Made by a program: the position numbers and the translations under genes
The notes under the pieces: generated by a model
What the model saw: the letters and a program-made list of their open reading frames with translations, nothing else
What the model was told of the DNA's origin: nothing
Database searches by the model: none
Source: Kushneria avicenniae
GTDB taxonomy: Bacteria; Pseudomonadota; Gammaproteobacteria; Pseudomonadales; Halomonadaceae
Reading direction: 5' to 3'
DNA length: 64,000 nucleotides
Assembly (NCBI RefSeq): GCF_900112585.1
Contig: NZ_FOLY01000001.1
Location: 62,001-126,000, forward strand
Shown: positions 1-9,169 of the stretch, piece after piece
Layout: every line of letters begins with the position of its first letter
Position numbering within the stretch: position 1 is the first letter of the stretch

Positions 1-218
1 GGCTCGAGGCTGGCGACAAGGTTATTGTCAGCAACATCGGTGGCATTTCTGCCGGCGACAAGATTGATGCCCAGCCATTCGATGGTAGCGCGGAAGATGA
101 ACCACAGGATCCTTCCGGCATTGATGCCAGTGGCGCCAGTAACGCTCCCGGGCAGGGAACCAGTGTCAGCGGTGAGACCGAGCAGAACAGCGCTGATCAA
201 CGCAGCAGTGACAACTAA
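1..218 (+). CDS. RND efflux periplasmic adaptor subunit, C-terminal fragment
   Basis: This is the tail of a gene that begins left of the window. The open frame enters at base 3 and stops with TAA at 216-218, 15 bases before the pump gene. It encodes about 71 residues. The first part (LEAGDKVIVSNIGGISAGDKI) resembles the end of the membrane-proximal domain of AcrA/MexA-type membrane fusion proteins, which link the inner-membrane RND pump to the outer-membrane channel. The rest is a low-complexity Ser/Asp/Gly/Asn tail, as is common in these adaptors. The tight linkage to the AcrB-type gene supports an adaptor-pump operon. A frame in another register (25-237) is a shadow. Confidence 0.85.
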   Translation, partial: LEAGDKVIVSNIGGISAGDKIDAQPFDGSAEDEPQDPSGIDASGASNAPGQGTSVSGETEQNSADQRSSDN

Positions 219-233
219 GGGCGATTCGAGTCG

Positions 234-3200
234 ATGAATATATCGAGCTTCTTCATCAATCGGCCGATCTTCGCTACCGTCGTCTCGATCATCATTACGT
301 TGATCGGCTTCATGTCGGTGAGAGGTCTGGCCATCGAGCAGTACCCTCAGGTGGTGCCGCCGACGGTGTCGGTGACCGCCAGCTATCCTGGTGCCAGTGC
401 GCAGGTGCTGTCGGATACGGTGGCCTCTGTTCTGACCGAAGAGATCAACGGCGTTCAGGACATGATTTACATCACGTCCACGAGCGCTGATAGCGGTCAG
501 CTGAGCATGCAGGTCTATTTCAACATTGGCACTGATCCTGATCAGGCGACCATCGATGTCAATAACCGGGTGCAGCGTGCGCTGTCGCAATTGCCCACCG
601 AAGTGCAGAATCAGGGGGTCACGGTAGCGCAGCGCTCAAGCAGTGTTCTGATGTTTACGGCACTGTATTCGCCCAATAACGAATACGATCGCTTGTTCCT
701 GAATAACTACGCCAACATCAATATTCTGGACGAGATACGCCGTCTGCCGGGCGTGGGCGATGCTCAGGTACTGGGTAATCAGGACTTCGCCATGCGTATC
801 TGGCTCAATCCGGACAAGCTCTCCCAGTATGATCTGACGCCTGCTGAAGTTGCCTCCGCCATTCAGGCACAAAACACGGTGGTGTCGGCCGGCAAGCTCA
901 ATGGCGAGCCGCAGCGCGAGCCGGGTGCCTATACCTACACGGTCACCACCCAGGGCCGTCTGGAGTCGGCGGATCAGTTCCGCAACATCCTGCTGCGTAC
1001 CAACCCGGATGGTTCATCTCTCAAGCTTAGCGATGTCGCACGTGTCGAGCTGGGCTCGACCAGTTACGGTATCGTGGCGCGCGTCAATGGCTCACCCATG
1101 GCGCCGATCGCCATCTATCAGCAGCCGGGTGCCAACGCGCTGGATGTGGCGGCCGAGGTCAAGCAGACCCTGACGGACATGAAGCAGCGTTTCCCGTCCG
1201 GGCTTGACTATGTCATTCCTTATGACACGACGCTCTTTATCGATGCCTCGATCGAGTCGGTGACGCATACCTTTATAGAGGCGCTGCTACTGGTAGCGAT
1301 CATCGTCTTCCTGTTCCTGCAGAACTGGCGCTCGACGCTGGTGGCCATGTCGGTGGTGCCCATCTCAGTGGTAGGTACCTTCGGTGGTATGTATCTACTG
1401 GACTTCTCGATCAACCTGCTGTCACTGTTCGGTATGATCCTGGCCATCGGGATCGTGGTGGACGATGCCATCGTGGTCATTGAAAACATCGAGAGAATAC
1501 TTGAAGAAGAGCCTGACACGACGCCTCTGAACGCGGCGTTCAAGGCCATGAAAGAGGTGACCGGCCCGGTATTGGCGACCTCCTTTATCATGGCGGCAGT
1601 GTTCGTGCCGGTTGCCTTCATCTCCGGCATGACCGGTCAGATGTATCGCCAGTTTGCCATTACCATTGCCATCTCGGTAGGTATCTCGGCGCTGGTCGCG
1701 CTGTCCTTCACACCGGCCATCAGTGCGATTTTCATCAAGCGTCACAAGGCAGAAGATGACCCGCGCTGGTTGCAGATCGTCAAGAAACCCTTTGTCTGGT
1801 TCAACCGCGGCTTTGATAAGGTCACCAGTGTCTTCATGGCCTGTGTCGGATTCCTGATCAGGCATTTCTTCCTGACCATGGCCATGTTTGCCGGATGCTG
1901 CGTGCTGTCGTGGTGGCTTTACTCGCAGCTTGCTGAAGGGTTGATTCCGGCAACCGATCAGGGTGTGGTCATTGCGTCTGTTAACATGCCTACCGGCTCC
2001 TCGGTCGGGCGTACCGATGAGTACATGCAAAAGCTCTCTGCCGAGCTTGAAAAGGTTCCGGGCGTCGATTATGCAACGTCCATCCCGGGGTTTGACATCG
2101 TGTCTGGTGCGGCCAATACGGCCAAGGGCACCATGTTCCTCTCGATGAAGCCCTGGTCAGAGCGTGATATTACTGCGGACGATCTGATCGGCACCATCAT
2201 GCAGAAGGGGGCGGCCATTCCGGATGGGCAGGCCATGGCCTTTAATCTGCCACCGATTATCGGCTTGTCTCCCACAGGAGGGCTGACCGGGTATCTGCAG
2301 TCGTTAAGTGGGGTCGATGCGGATCAGCTCTACCAGTCAGCGCTCAAGGTCATGCAGGCTGCCAATCAGGATCCGGCGATCGCTCAGGCCTTTACCACAC
2401 TGGATACTTCAGTGCCCACCTATCATATTGAGGTGGATCGGGACAAGGCTCAGAGTCTGGGGGTTAATCTTGATGATCTGAACACGACCCTGTCGAGTAC
2501 GTTCGGAAGCGGCTTCGTGAATTACTTCACGCGGCAGAGTCGTAACTTTCAGGTCTATCTGCAGTCAGAGGACGAGTTCCGGAAATCGCCTGATGATCTG
2601 AACCGGGTTTATGTCCGTGGCGGGGATGGGCAGCGTATTCCGCTATCGACTCTGGTGACCATGACAAGGCAGCAGGCACCCACCACGCTTGATCGATACA
2701 ATGTCTATCCGGCAGCGCAATTCCAGATCAGTGCCGCGCCCGGATACAGTAATGGTCAGGCCATCGATGCTGTTCAGCGCATTATTCAGGATGAGCTGGG
2801 CAACGACTATTCGATGGGGTGGACCGGTGAGGCCTATCAGCAGCAAAATGCCGGAAATGCCGCTACGATCGCCATCGTGTTCGGTATCGTCATGGTGTTC
2901 CTGATACTGGCTGCCCAGTATGAGAGCTGGACATTGCCTCTGGCCGTTATTGCCGCAGTCCCCTTTGCCTTCCTTGGTTCGGTACTAGCGGTCTGGATGC
3001 GCCAGTTTGATACCAGTGTCTATTTGCAGATAGGGCTATTGGTGGTCGTGGGGCTGGCGGCAAAGAACGCGATTCTGATCGTGGAATTTGCCCAGCAGCA
3101 AAGAAAGCACGAAGGGCTGTCGATCATTGAGGCGGCCAAACACGCTGCCCTTCAACGTTTCCGCCCGATCGTGATGACCTCACTGGCCTTCATCGGCGGT

Positions 3201-3455
3201 ACGCTGCCCCTGGCAATGGCCAGTGGTGCCAGCGAAGCGAGCCGACACCATATCGGTACGCCCGTGGTTGGTGGCATGATCACCATCACAATCCTTGCCA
3301 GCCTGTTTGTGCCGGCGACCTATGTGTTCATCATGCAGGGGTCTGAGTGGGCTGGTCGCAAGCTGGGTTTTGGTCAGAAAAAGGAAGAAGCGCAGAATAG
3401 TGCGCATGCCTCCACAGGGCGCTCAACGCACGCTTCCGATGACGATCACAGCTGA
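234..3455 (+). CDS. RND multidrug efflux pump, AcrB/MexB (HAE1) type
   Basis: This is an inner-membrane proton-driven pump of 1073 residues; AcrB has about 1049. It exports hydrophobic or amphiphilic compounds through a tripartite complex. The N-terminus (FFINRPIFATVVSIIITLIG) is the typical first helix. The paired proton-relay aspartates sit in GIVVDDAIVVIENIERIL near residue 405. The relay lysine is in GLAAKNAILIVEFAQ near residue 945, and the conserved arginine is in RFRPIVMTS. The adaptor lies just upstream, so the two are presumably cotranscribed. No outer-membrane channel gene follows; a strong terminator does. The tail after the last helix is charged and His/Ser-rich. The substrate cannot be read from the sequence. 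Confidence 0.95.
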   Translation: MNISSFFINRPIFATVVSIIITLIGFMSVRGLAIEQYPQVVPPTVSVTASYPGASAQVLSDTVASVLTEEINGVQDMIYITSTSADSGQLSMQVYFNIGTDPDQATIDVNNRVQRALSQLPTEVQNQGVTVAQRSSSVLMFTALYSPNNEYDRLFLNNYANINILDEIRRLPGVGDAQVLGNQDFAMRIWLNPDKLSQYDLTPAEVASAIQAQNTVVSAGKLNGEPQREPGAYTYTVTTQGRLESADQFRNILLRTNPDGSSLKLSDVARVELGSTSYGIVARVNGSPMAPIAIYQQPGANALDVAAEVKQTLTDMKQRFPSGLDYVIPYDTTLFIDASIESVTHTFIEALLLVAIIVFLFLQNWRSTLVAMSVVPISVVGTFGGMYLLDFSINLLSLFGMILAIGIVVDDAIVVIENIERILEEEPDTTPLNAAFKAMKEVTGPVLATSFIMAAVFVPVAFISGMTGQMYRQFAITIAISVGISALVALSFTPAISAIFIKRHKAEDDPRWLQIVKKPFVWFNRGFDKVTSVFMACVGFLIRHFFLTMAMFAGCCVLSWWLYSQLAEGLIPATDQGVVIASVNMPTGSSVGRTDEYMQKLSAELEKVPGVDYATSIPGFDIVSGAANTAKGTMFLSMKPWSERDITADDLIGTIMQKGAAIPDGQAMAFNLPPIIGLSPTGGLTGYLQSLSGVDADQLYQSALKVMQAANQDPAIAQAFTTLDTSVPTYHIEVDRDKAQSLGVNLDDLNTTLSSTFGSGFVNYFTRQSRNFQVYLQSEDEFRKSPDDLNRVYVRGGDGQRIPLSTLVTMTRQQAPTTLDRYNVYPAAQFQISAAPGYSNGQAIDAVQRIIQDELGNDYSMGWTGEAYQQQNAGNAATIAIVFGIVMVFLILAAQYESWTLPLAVIAAVPFAFLGSVLAVWMRQFDTSVYLQIGLLVVVGLAAKNAILIVEFAQQQRKHEGLSIIEAAKHAALQRFRPIVMTSLAFIGGTLPLAMASGASEASRHHIGTPVVGGMITITILASLFVPATYVFIMQGSEWAGRKLGFGQKKEEAQNSAHASTGRSTHASDDDHS

Positions 3456-3479
3456 CAGATGCTGTGGTTGGTTGATAAA

Positions 3480-3507
3480 GGTCGCACCTCCGGGTGCGGC
3501 CTTTTTT
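3480..3507 (+). terminator. Intrinsic terminator of the RND operon
   Basis: A 9-bp stem (GGTCGCACC with GGTGCGGCC, one G-T wobble), a 3-base loop and a run of six T. It lies 25 bases after the pump stop codon. Confidence 0.9.
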
Positions 3508-3578
3508 ATGCCTTGTCCATGCCTCAGATATGAAGCCCGCCATGAACGAAAGAGATAGCGCAGGCTTTGACGCGCGCG

Positions 3579-3601
3579 CAGTATCATGATCATCGATACT
3601 G
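3579..3601. promoter_or_regulatory. Inverted repeat upstream of hiuH, possible operator
   Basis: CAGTATC and GATACTG are perfect 7-base inverted arms around a 9-base spacer that contains TGATCA. It lies about 85 bases before the hiuH start, after the RND terminator, where a promoter is expected. It has no T-run, so it is more likely a dimeric regulator site than a terminator. The regulator is unknown. Confidence 0.35.
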
Positions 3602-3686
3602 GGTGACATGATCGGATGCGTGGTCTCTCATTGACACCGCCACGATCATGCATGGGCAGTGGGCGCTTCGTTTTCGGGAGACAGTC

Positions 3687-4040
3687 ATGGCAACGCTGAC
3701 CACTCGAGTCCTCGATCAATATGAGGGCATTGCTGTCGAGGGCATGGTGGTATCACTGGAGGCGCATGGCGATGAAGAGCCCATCATGACGCTTCATACC
3801 AACGCTTCTGGAGCGCTCGATGAGGCGCTGCTGCAGGCGGGCAGCGGCGGGCACTATCGGCTCATTTATCACGTGCGCGATTATTTTCTGAGCCGGGGCG
3901 TCAACTGCCTGCTGCTTGATCAGGTGCCGGCCGATCTGACAATGGCACGCGGTGATAATGAGATCATTGTGCTGCTGGTAAGCCCCTGGGGATACAGCGT
4001 GCATCGTGATAGCGCTTCTGTCAGGCGCCGGAATGCCTGA
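3687..4040 (+). CDS. hiuH: 5-hydroxyisourate hydrolase (transthyretin-like)
   Basis: HIU hydrolase converts 5-hydroxyisourate, the product of urate oxidation, to OHCU in the ureide pathway. The 117-residue protein matches the usual size. It starts LTTRVLDQYEGIAVEGMVV, like the family opening LTTHVLD, and has SPWGYSVHRDS near the end, corresponding to the catalytic SPYGYSTYRGS signature. The substitutions there (WGYSVHRDS) and the extra tail SVRRRNA are slightly atypical. The start ATG 3687 is chosen because it has GGGAG 6 bases upstream and fits the family N-terminus; an in-frame ATG at 3648 would add 13 residues. It converges with the purine permease 4 bases away, and guaD is near, so this is a purine-degradation locus. 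Confidence 0.85.
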   Translation: MATLTTRVLDQYEGIAVEGMVVSLEAHGDEEPIMTLHTNASGALDEALLQAGSGGHYRLIYHVRDYFLSRGVNCLLLDQVPADLTMARGDNEIIVLLVSPWGYSVHRDSASVRRRNA

Positions 4041-4044
4041 TGGA

Positions 4045-5421
4045 CTACCGGGTATCGGCGATCTGTGAGGCGGATTCTACCGCGTCTTCTTCGGTAGCCT
4101 GACGCTCGGGCAGAATCAAATGCATCAAAATGGCCAGCAGGCCGCCCGTGGTGATGGAAGAGGACAGCACGCTCTGCAAGAGCTGGGGGAGCCCGGCAAG
4201 CACTTCGGGCACCAGCTCAACGCCCAGTCCGCCGCCCAGAGAGAGCGCGATAATCATGACCCGCTTGCGCGTCATGCGCTGCTCGGCCAGCATCCGAATG
4301 CCGGAGACGGCGATCAGGCCAAACATCAGGGTCGTGGCGGCGCCCAGCACGGGCTGTGGAATGGACTGTAATATCGCCCCCATGGCCGGAATCGACCCGA
4401 GAACGATCAGAATACCGCCTACAAAAAGGCCGATATGGCGGCTGGCAACGCCGGTCAAGTGAATAATGCCCGTGTTCTGACTGAATGTGGTGTTGGGGAA
4501 GGTATTAAAGATGCCGGCCAGCAGGGAGTTAAAGGCGTCGCCCAGTACGCCACCACGAATGCGCTTCTGATATTCAGGGCCGCTGGTGGGCAGATGTGAC
4601 GCTCGCGACGAACCGGTCAGATCGCCAACGGTCTCGATCGCGGTAATGGCAAAAATGAAGGCCACCGGAATAAAGGCCGCGAGGTCGAAGCCCAGTCCAT
4701 AGCGCAGCGGCTGAGGGAACTGAAAAAGCGGGGCATTTGCCACACTGCTGAAGTCGAGTCGACCCATCAGGGCAGCGGCCACGCAGCCTGTCAAAAGCCC
4801 GACAAACACCGAGCCGACGCGCAGCATGGGATGGCGACTGAGCTGACAAGCCAGCACGGCCCCGATCACGATGACTGCCAGCAGCAGATTGATCGGGTCA
4901 CCCGGAGATTCGGCGCCGTGGCCCCCGGCGATATCGGTGACGCCGACGCTGATCAGGCTCAGACCGATCAGCGTGACCACAACGCCGGTCACGGTTGGTG
5001 TGATCACGCGTTTGAGATGGTGCAGAACGCTGCCCATGGCCATCTCGATCAGGCTGCCGGCGATGCATATACCGAACAGTACCCCCAGCACTTCATGATC
5101 GGAAGCGCCGCGTTCGCGGGCAATCAGCCCTGCCGAAATCAGGGCCGCCACAAAGGAAAAGCTGGTGCCCTGCACACACAAAAGCCCAGAGCCCAGCGGA
5201 CCTATACGCTGAGTCTGAATCAACGTGCTGATGCCGGATACCAGCAGCGCCAGACTGATCAGATAGGGGGCTTCATTTTGCAGACCCAGCGCGCTGGTCA
5301 CGATAATGGTCGGGGCGATGATGGCCACAAAGCAGGCCAGCACGTGCTGGAAGGCCACCAGAAAGGCGGTATGGAACGGCGGACGGTCGCCGTGTCGAAA
5401 GATCAGCTCGTTGTCATGCAT
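4045..5421 (-). CDS. NCS2 family purine (xanthine/uric acid) permease
   Basis: This is an inner-membrane nucleobase:cation symporter of 458 residues. From the chosen ATG (5421) it begins MHDNELIFRHGDRPPFHTA, which aligns with the opening of E. coli XanQ-type permeases (LIFELEDRPPFHQA). Family signatures seen are ETVGDLTGSSR, with the conserved Glu and GD of NCS2 proteins, and FSQNTGIIHLTGVASR. Multiple hydrophobic helices cover the protein. A longer frame from 5571 would overlap guaD by 68 bases and adds a sequence not typical of the family, so the internal start is preferred. It lies 82 bases downstream of guaD on the same strand. Substrate (xanthine, urate or guanine) is inferred from guaD and hiuH next door. 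Confidence 0.88.
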   Translation of the reverse strand: MHDNELIFRHGDRPPFHTAFLVAFQHVLACFVAIIAPTIIVTSALGLQNEAPYLISLALLVSGISTLIQTQRIGPLGSGLLCVQGTSFSFVAALISAGLIARERGASDHEVLGVLFGICIAGSLIEMAMGSVLHHLKRVITPTVTGVVVTLIGLSLISVGVTDIAGGHGAESPGDPINLLLAVIVIGAVLACQLSRHPMLRVGSVFVGLLTGCVAAALMGRLDFSSVANAPLFQFPQPLRYGLGFDLAAFIPVAFIFAITAIETVGDLTGSSRASHLPTSGPEYQKRIRGGVLGDAFNSLLAGIFNTFPNTTFSQNTGIIHLTGVASRHIGLFVGGILIVLGSIPAMGAILQSIPQPVLGAATTLMFGLIAVSGIRMLAEQRMTRKRVMIIALSLGGGLGVELVPEVLAGLPQLLQSVLSSSITTGGLLAILMHLILPERQATEEDAVESASQIADTR

Positions 5422-5503
5422 GGGTGTTCCGCGGAAGTCACGATCGGCGCGCAAGTGTGCCTGACGCCAGGGGGAGATGGCGACCGATTCGGCCGCCGGC
5501 GGG

Positions 5504-6820
5504 TCAGCTGTTTTGAGCGTCGTATATTTTTCTACCCATGATATAGGTGGCGCTGATGCAGCGCTCGTCACCCAGAATCATCAGATTGAAAAGCTGTTCC
5601 ATGAGCGTGGGATCGTGTCGGTCCTTGCGTGCCAGCATGGGCGTGGCCCGTGGATTGATGACCGTAATGTCGGCCTCCTTGCCGGCATCGAGACTGCCGA
5701 TATGATGATCGATATCAAGTACGCGGGCGTTACCCAGCGTATAGGCATAAAAGGCCTGCCAGGGCGTTAGTGGTTGATGCGACAGCTGTCCGACCTTGTA
5801 GGCGTCCTGCAGAGTCTGAAAGGGGCTGAAGCTGGTACCGGCACCAATGTCGCTGGCGATACCTACCCGGACTTCCTGCTCCCGCGCACTGCGCCAGTCA
5901 AAAAGCCCGCTGCCCAGAAACAGGTTCGAGCTCGGACAAAAGGCGATGGCCCCGCCATCATCTGCCAGTCGCTGGCGGACATCGTCATCGATATGGATGC
6001 CGTGGGCAAAAATGGCGCGCGGACGCACCAGATGATACTGCGAATAGACATCTAGATAGTCGCGCGCTTCCGGGAAAAGCGAGGCCACCCAGTCTACTTC
6101 CTGACGGTTTTCAGACAGATGCGTCTGCATCACCATACCCGGGTAGTCACTCAACAAGCGACCGGTGGCAGCCAGCTGTTCAGGGGTCGACGTGGGGGCA
6201 AAGCGCGGCGTAATGGCATACTCGAGCCGGCCGTGGTCATGCCATTTCTCGATCAGCCGCCGACTGTCGCGAATGCCCGTTTCGGGCGTATCACAAAGTG
6301 CCTCGGGCGCGTTTCGATCCATCATCACCTTGCCGCCCAGCATGCGCATGTTGCGATCACTGGCGGCGGTAAACAGAGCTTCGACCGACGCCGGATGCGT
6401 GGTGCAAAAGGCCAGTGCCGTGGTGACCCCGTTGGCCAGCAGCTGCTCCAGAAAAGCGTTGGCAATCTCGTCGGCGTAGGCGCGCTCGCTGAAGCGACTC
6501 TCTTCAGGGAAGGTGTAGGTATTGAGCCAGTCCAACAGCTGGCGGCCATAGGAGGCCGTAATATCAAGCTGACTGTAATGCAGGTGAGGGTCGATAAAAC
6601 CTGGCATGATCAGCTGATCGGGCCAGTGGTCGATGGGCGTTCCTTCAGGCAATGTTTCCAGAAGCAGGGAAGCAGGGCCGCTGTGAAGAATGCGTCCCTC
6701 CTGAATGATGATCAGACCATCCTTTTGAAATTCTACGGTCCCGTCATGAGGCTGATCACTGGTTCCCGGATCGTCATTGAAACTTAGCGTCATGCCACGC
6801 AGGGCGTGAAGACGGCTCAT
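5504..6820 (-). CDS. guaD: Guanine deaminase
   Basis: GuaD hydrolyses guanine to xanthine and ammonia in the cytoplasm. The 438-residue protein is an amidohydrolase-superfamily TIM barrel. PGFIDPHLHYSQ near residue 75 carries the metal-binding HxH motif. TQTHLSENRQEV-like sequence (seen as MQTHLSENRQEV) supplies a metal-binding His, FAHGIHIDD another, and SDIGAGTSFS the catalytic Asp. Length fits E. coli GuaD (439). The start ATG 6820 has GGGAG upstream with good spacing. The purine permease follows on the same strand, consistent with a two-gene uptake and deamination unit. A 26-base inverted repeat lies just upstream. Confidence 0.93.
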   Translation of the reverse strand: MSRLHALRGMTLSFNDDPGTSDQPHDGTVEFQKDGLIIIQEGRILHSGPASLLLETLPEGTPIDHWPDQLIMPGFIDPHLHYSQLDITASYGRQLLDWLNTYTFPEESRFSERAYADEIANAFLEQLLANGVTTALAFCTTHPASVEALFTAASDRNMRMLGGKVMMDRNAPEALCDTPETGIRDSRRLIEKWHDHGRLEYAITPRFAPTSTPEQLAATGRLLSDYPGMVMQTHLSENRQEVDWVASLFPEARDYLDVYSQYHLVRPRAIFAHGIHIDDDVRQRLADDGGAIAFCPSSNLFLGSGLFDWRSAREQEVRVGIASDIGAGTSFSPFQTLQDAYKVGQLSHQPLTPWQAFYAYTLGNARVLDIDHHIGSLDAGKEADITVINPRATPMLARKDRHDPTLMEQLFNLMILGDERCISATYIMGRKIYDAQNS

Positions 6821-7139
6821 ATCGTTCTCCCGTTTTTATACTATTCATGATCAGAAGAAGCCATGAATCTGAACCCTGACTCATTTCGATAGCAGAGCAC
6901 CGATCATATCCATTGCTGATATTACAGCATATTGGTTCAAGGCCGTCCCGCATGGTCATGCCTTTCAAAAGCAGGGTTTGCGAGCGCTTTTTTCGTAGAG
7001 TCGATACCTCCCGGCGAGCGCTATTAAAAGAACTCACGGTAGTGGCTTCAGGATCGTTCATTTCATGCCGTTATAGGAGTCACGTAGCCCTTCGGGGCTC
7101 AGGAAATGATCGAAGGTTATCCGTCCGAGGGGAGTTCGT
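6821..7139. other. Divergent intergenic region guaD / chemoreceptor
   Basis: A 319-base non-coding gap between divergent genes. It holds a perfect 7-base inverted repeat with 12-base spacer (6843-6868), an AT-rich TATAA-like stretch before guaD, and a small UUCG hairpin (AGCCC-TTCG-GGGCT, around 7086-7099) in the chemoreceptor leader. I found no convincing flagellar sigma-28 promoter. Confidence 0.5.
6843..6868. promoter_or_regulatory. Inverted repeat at the guaD promoter
   Basis: ATTCATG and CATGAAT are perfect inverted arms separated by 12 bases; their centres are 19 bases apart. It starts 23 bases upstream of the guaD ATG, overlapping the likely promoter. This spacing suits a dimeric repressor. 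It does not match the repeat upstream of hiuH. Confidence 0.35.
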
Positions 7140-8885
7140 ATGCTAGGCCTGAACCGCAGCGTGAGATACAAGCTGGTTACTACCATGGTGGTCATGGGCG
7201 TTTTCATGATCATTATCGGGATTGTCGGCGTATTTGGCATGAACCGCAGTAACAACAATCTTGAGTCAACCTACAAGAACAATGTATTGCCCTTGCAGAT
7301 GCTGGGCAGTATTCGAACCAATATCAACTGGTCGCGGATTGACTCCTTCAAGGCCCGCGCAGATAGCAACCCCGAGAACGCGGTAAATCTTTTGAGTACG
7401 TATCAGCAGCAATACAAGAATCAGACGGATCAGCTCTGGCAGGACTATGTCGGCACCATCAACTCGTCAGAAGAACGGGCTGTTGCCGACAAGCTGACCC
7501 CGATACTGACAACGTACTGGTCACTTTATGAGCAGGTGGCTCGCAGCATGAGCCAGGGGAATTTTGAATTCACGCCCGTTATTCAACAAACGCGTGACAA
7601 TTTCGAAAGCCTTTCGGAGTCGCTTCAAAGTCTGATTGATATCAACGCACGCCAGTCCGAGCAGTCCTATATGGATGGCATGGCGAATGCCTCGAGATCC
7701 TTCGCCATCATTGTGGCTACCATTGTCGTGGCACTTGGTCTCATGAGCGTTATTGCCTGGGCTCTGATTCGCGGCATCATGGTGCCTCTCCGTCAGGCCA
7801 GCGATGCTGCCGGCAGTATTGCCGAGGGCGAGCTGAACAATACTATCGAAGTCAAGGGCCGTGACGAGTTTGCCGCTTTGCTGCACAGTCTGGGCGCAAT
7901 GCAAAAGCAGCTGGCGCATGTGGTCAACGACGTGCGCGTCAACGCCGAGTCGGTGGGTTCGGCCTCCAGCCAGATCGCTTCCGGTAACGATGATCTGTCG
8001 CGCCGTACCCAGGAACAGGCCGCAAGCCTGGAAGAGACGGCGGCGTCCATGGAAGAGATGACGTCAACCGTTAAACAAAACGCTGACAATGCTGCACAGG
8101 CCAATCAGTTGGCACTCAACGTACGCCAGCAGGCCCGCGAGGGTAGCGAGGTGGTCGAGCAGACGACCGTGGCCATGAATGAGATCAGCACCTCCAGCCA
8201 GAAGATCGCCGAGATCGTTGGACTGATCGATTCGATCGCCTTCCAGACCAATCTGCTGGCGCTTAATGCTGCAGTAGAGGCTGCGCGTGCCGGTGAGCAG
8301 GGCCGTGGATTTGCCGTAGTGGCGAGTGAAGTGCGTACGCTCTCCAGTCGCAGTGCTGAAGCGGCCCGCGAGATCAAGACGCTGGTTGATGACAGCGTGA
8401 CCAAGGTCGCCAACGGCGCCGAGCTGGTCACCCGTTCGGGTCAGACGCTGGGAGGTATTGTCGAAAGCATCAACAGAATGACCGATATCGTGGCGGAAAT
8501 TGCTGCGGCCAGCCGCGAGCAGTCCACCGGCATCGAGCAGGTCAATCAGGCTATCTCGCAGATGGACAGCGTTACCCAGCAGAACGCCGCGCTGGTGGAA
8601 GAAGCCGCGGCGGCCAGCCGCTCGATGGAACACAGTGCGCGGGTCCTCCGTGAACAGGTATCGTTTTTCAAGGTGTCCGGCAGCGGCTCGCGTGGTTACG
8701 CGCCGGTCCCGGTGGCCAGTCGTATGATGGAAACGCCGGCTGATTACCAACCATCGAAAGCGACGAGCTCCTCAAGCCGCACCGAAGCCCCCAGAGCTCT
8801 GGTCAGCACCGAATCATCGCCCAAAAGCAAAAGCTACAAGGCGCCGGCGGCAACCAGCGACACTGATGAGTGGGAAACCTTTTAA
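7140..8885 (+). CDS. Methyl-accepting chemotaxis protein (Tar/Tsr-like)
   Basis: A 581-residue transmembrane chemoreceptor. TM1 spans about 12-32; a four-helix-bundle periplasmic sensor follows (about 35-185); TM2 (FAIIVATIVVALGLMSVIAW) is near 190-210; then HAMP and a long methylated signalling coiled coil. The hairpin tip is IVGLIDSIAFQTNLLALNAA followed by EAARAGEQGRGFAVVA, the near-invariant CheA/CheW contact region. The protein ends DEWETF, which fits the xWxxF pentapeptide that tethers CheR and CheB in high-abundance receptors, on a Ser/Pro-rich linker. The ligand is unknown. ATG 7140 has GGGGAG a few bases upstream. A terminator follows. Confidence 0.95.
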   Translation: MLGLNRSVRYKLVTTMVVMGVFMIIIGIVGVFGMNRSNNNLESTYKNNVLPLQMLGSIRTNINWSRIDSFKARADSNPENAVNLLSTYQQQYKNQTDQLWQDYVGTINSSEERAVADKLTPILTTYWSLYEQVARSMSQGNFEFTPVIQQTRDNFESLSESLQSLIDINARQSEQSYMDGMANASRSFAIIVATIVVALGLMSVIAWALIRGIMVPLRQASDAAGSIAEGELNNTIEVKGRDEFAALLHSLGAMQKQLAHVVNDVRVNAESVGSASSQIASGNDDLSRRTQEQAASLEETAASMEEMTSTVKQNADNAAQANQLALNVRQQAREGSEVVEQTTVAMNEISTSSQKIAEIVGLIDSIAFQTNLLALNAAVEAARAGEQGRGFAVVASEVRTLSSRSAEAAREIKTLVDDSVTKVANGAELVTRSGQTLGGIVESINRMTDIVAEIAAASREQSTGIEQVNQAISQMDSVTQQNAALVEEAAAASRSMEHSARVLREQVSFFKVSGSGSRGYAPVPVASRMMETPADYQPSKATSSSSRTEAPRALVSTESSPKSKSYKAPAATSDTDEWETF

Positions 8886-8920
8886 ATAAAGCGAAACATC
8901 CGCTTTTGATTGAACAGGAT

Positions 8921-8947
8921 ACTCGCCGCGCCAGCGGCGAGTTTTTT
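8921..8947 (+). terminator. Intrinsic terminator of the chemoreceptor gene
   Basis: Perfect 9-bp stem ACTCGCCGC / GCGGCGAGT with a 4-base loop, followed by six T. It is 36 bases after the stop codon. Confidence 0.92.
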
Positions 8948-9107
8948 ATGTGTAGCGAGTAAATGCGGCGAATGAAAAAGGGGCGAGCGATCCTATCGTC
9001 AGGAAATGGCGTTACGTTTAAACGAAATGATGTTACCCGTGCCGACGTAAAAATCGGGAAAGGTCTGAATGGGTCGGCAAGGCTGGGGTGAGGCGTCGTT
9101 CATGACT

Positions 9108-9122
9108 TATACTCGGGTCCGC
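9108..9122 (+). promoter_or_regulatory. Possible -10 element (TATACT) of gltS with shared downstream motif
   Basis: TATACTCGGGTCCGC lies about 50 bases before gltS. The same TATACTCGG--CCGC pattern occurs before the OmpA-type lipoprotein gene (15235-15249). No good -35 hexamer is visible, so the promoter call is weak. Confidence 0.3.
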
Positions 9123-9169
9123 CTTTCTGGCGCTGCAGTGTAGTCCCCCAATAACCAACAGGAACGATT

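Noticed and set aside
4831-5541. 236-codon plus-strand frame inside the purine permease and guaD
   Set aside because: It lies antisense to two clear family proteins and has a repetitive Gln/His/Arg composition typical of shadow frames.
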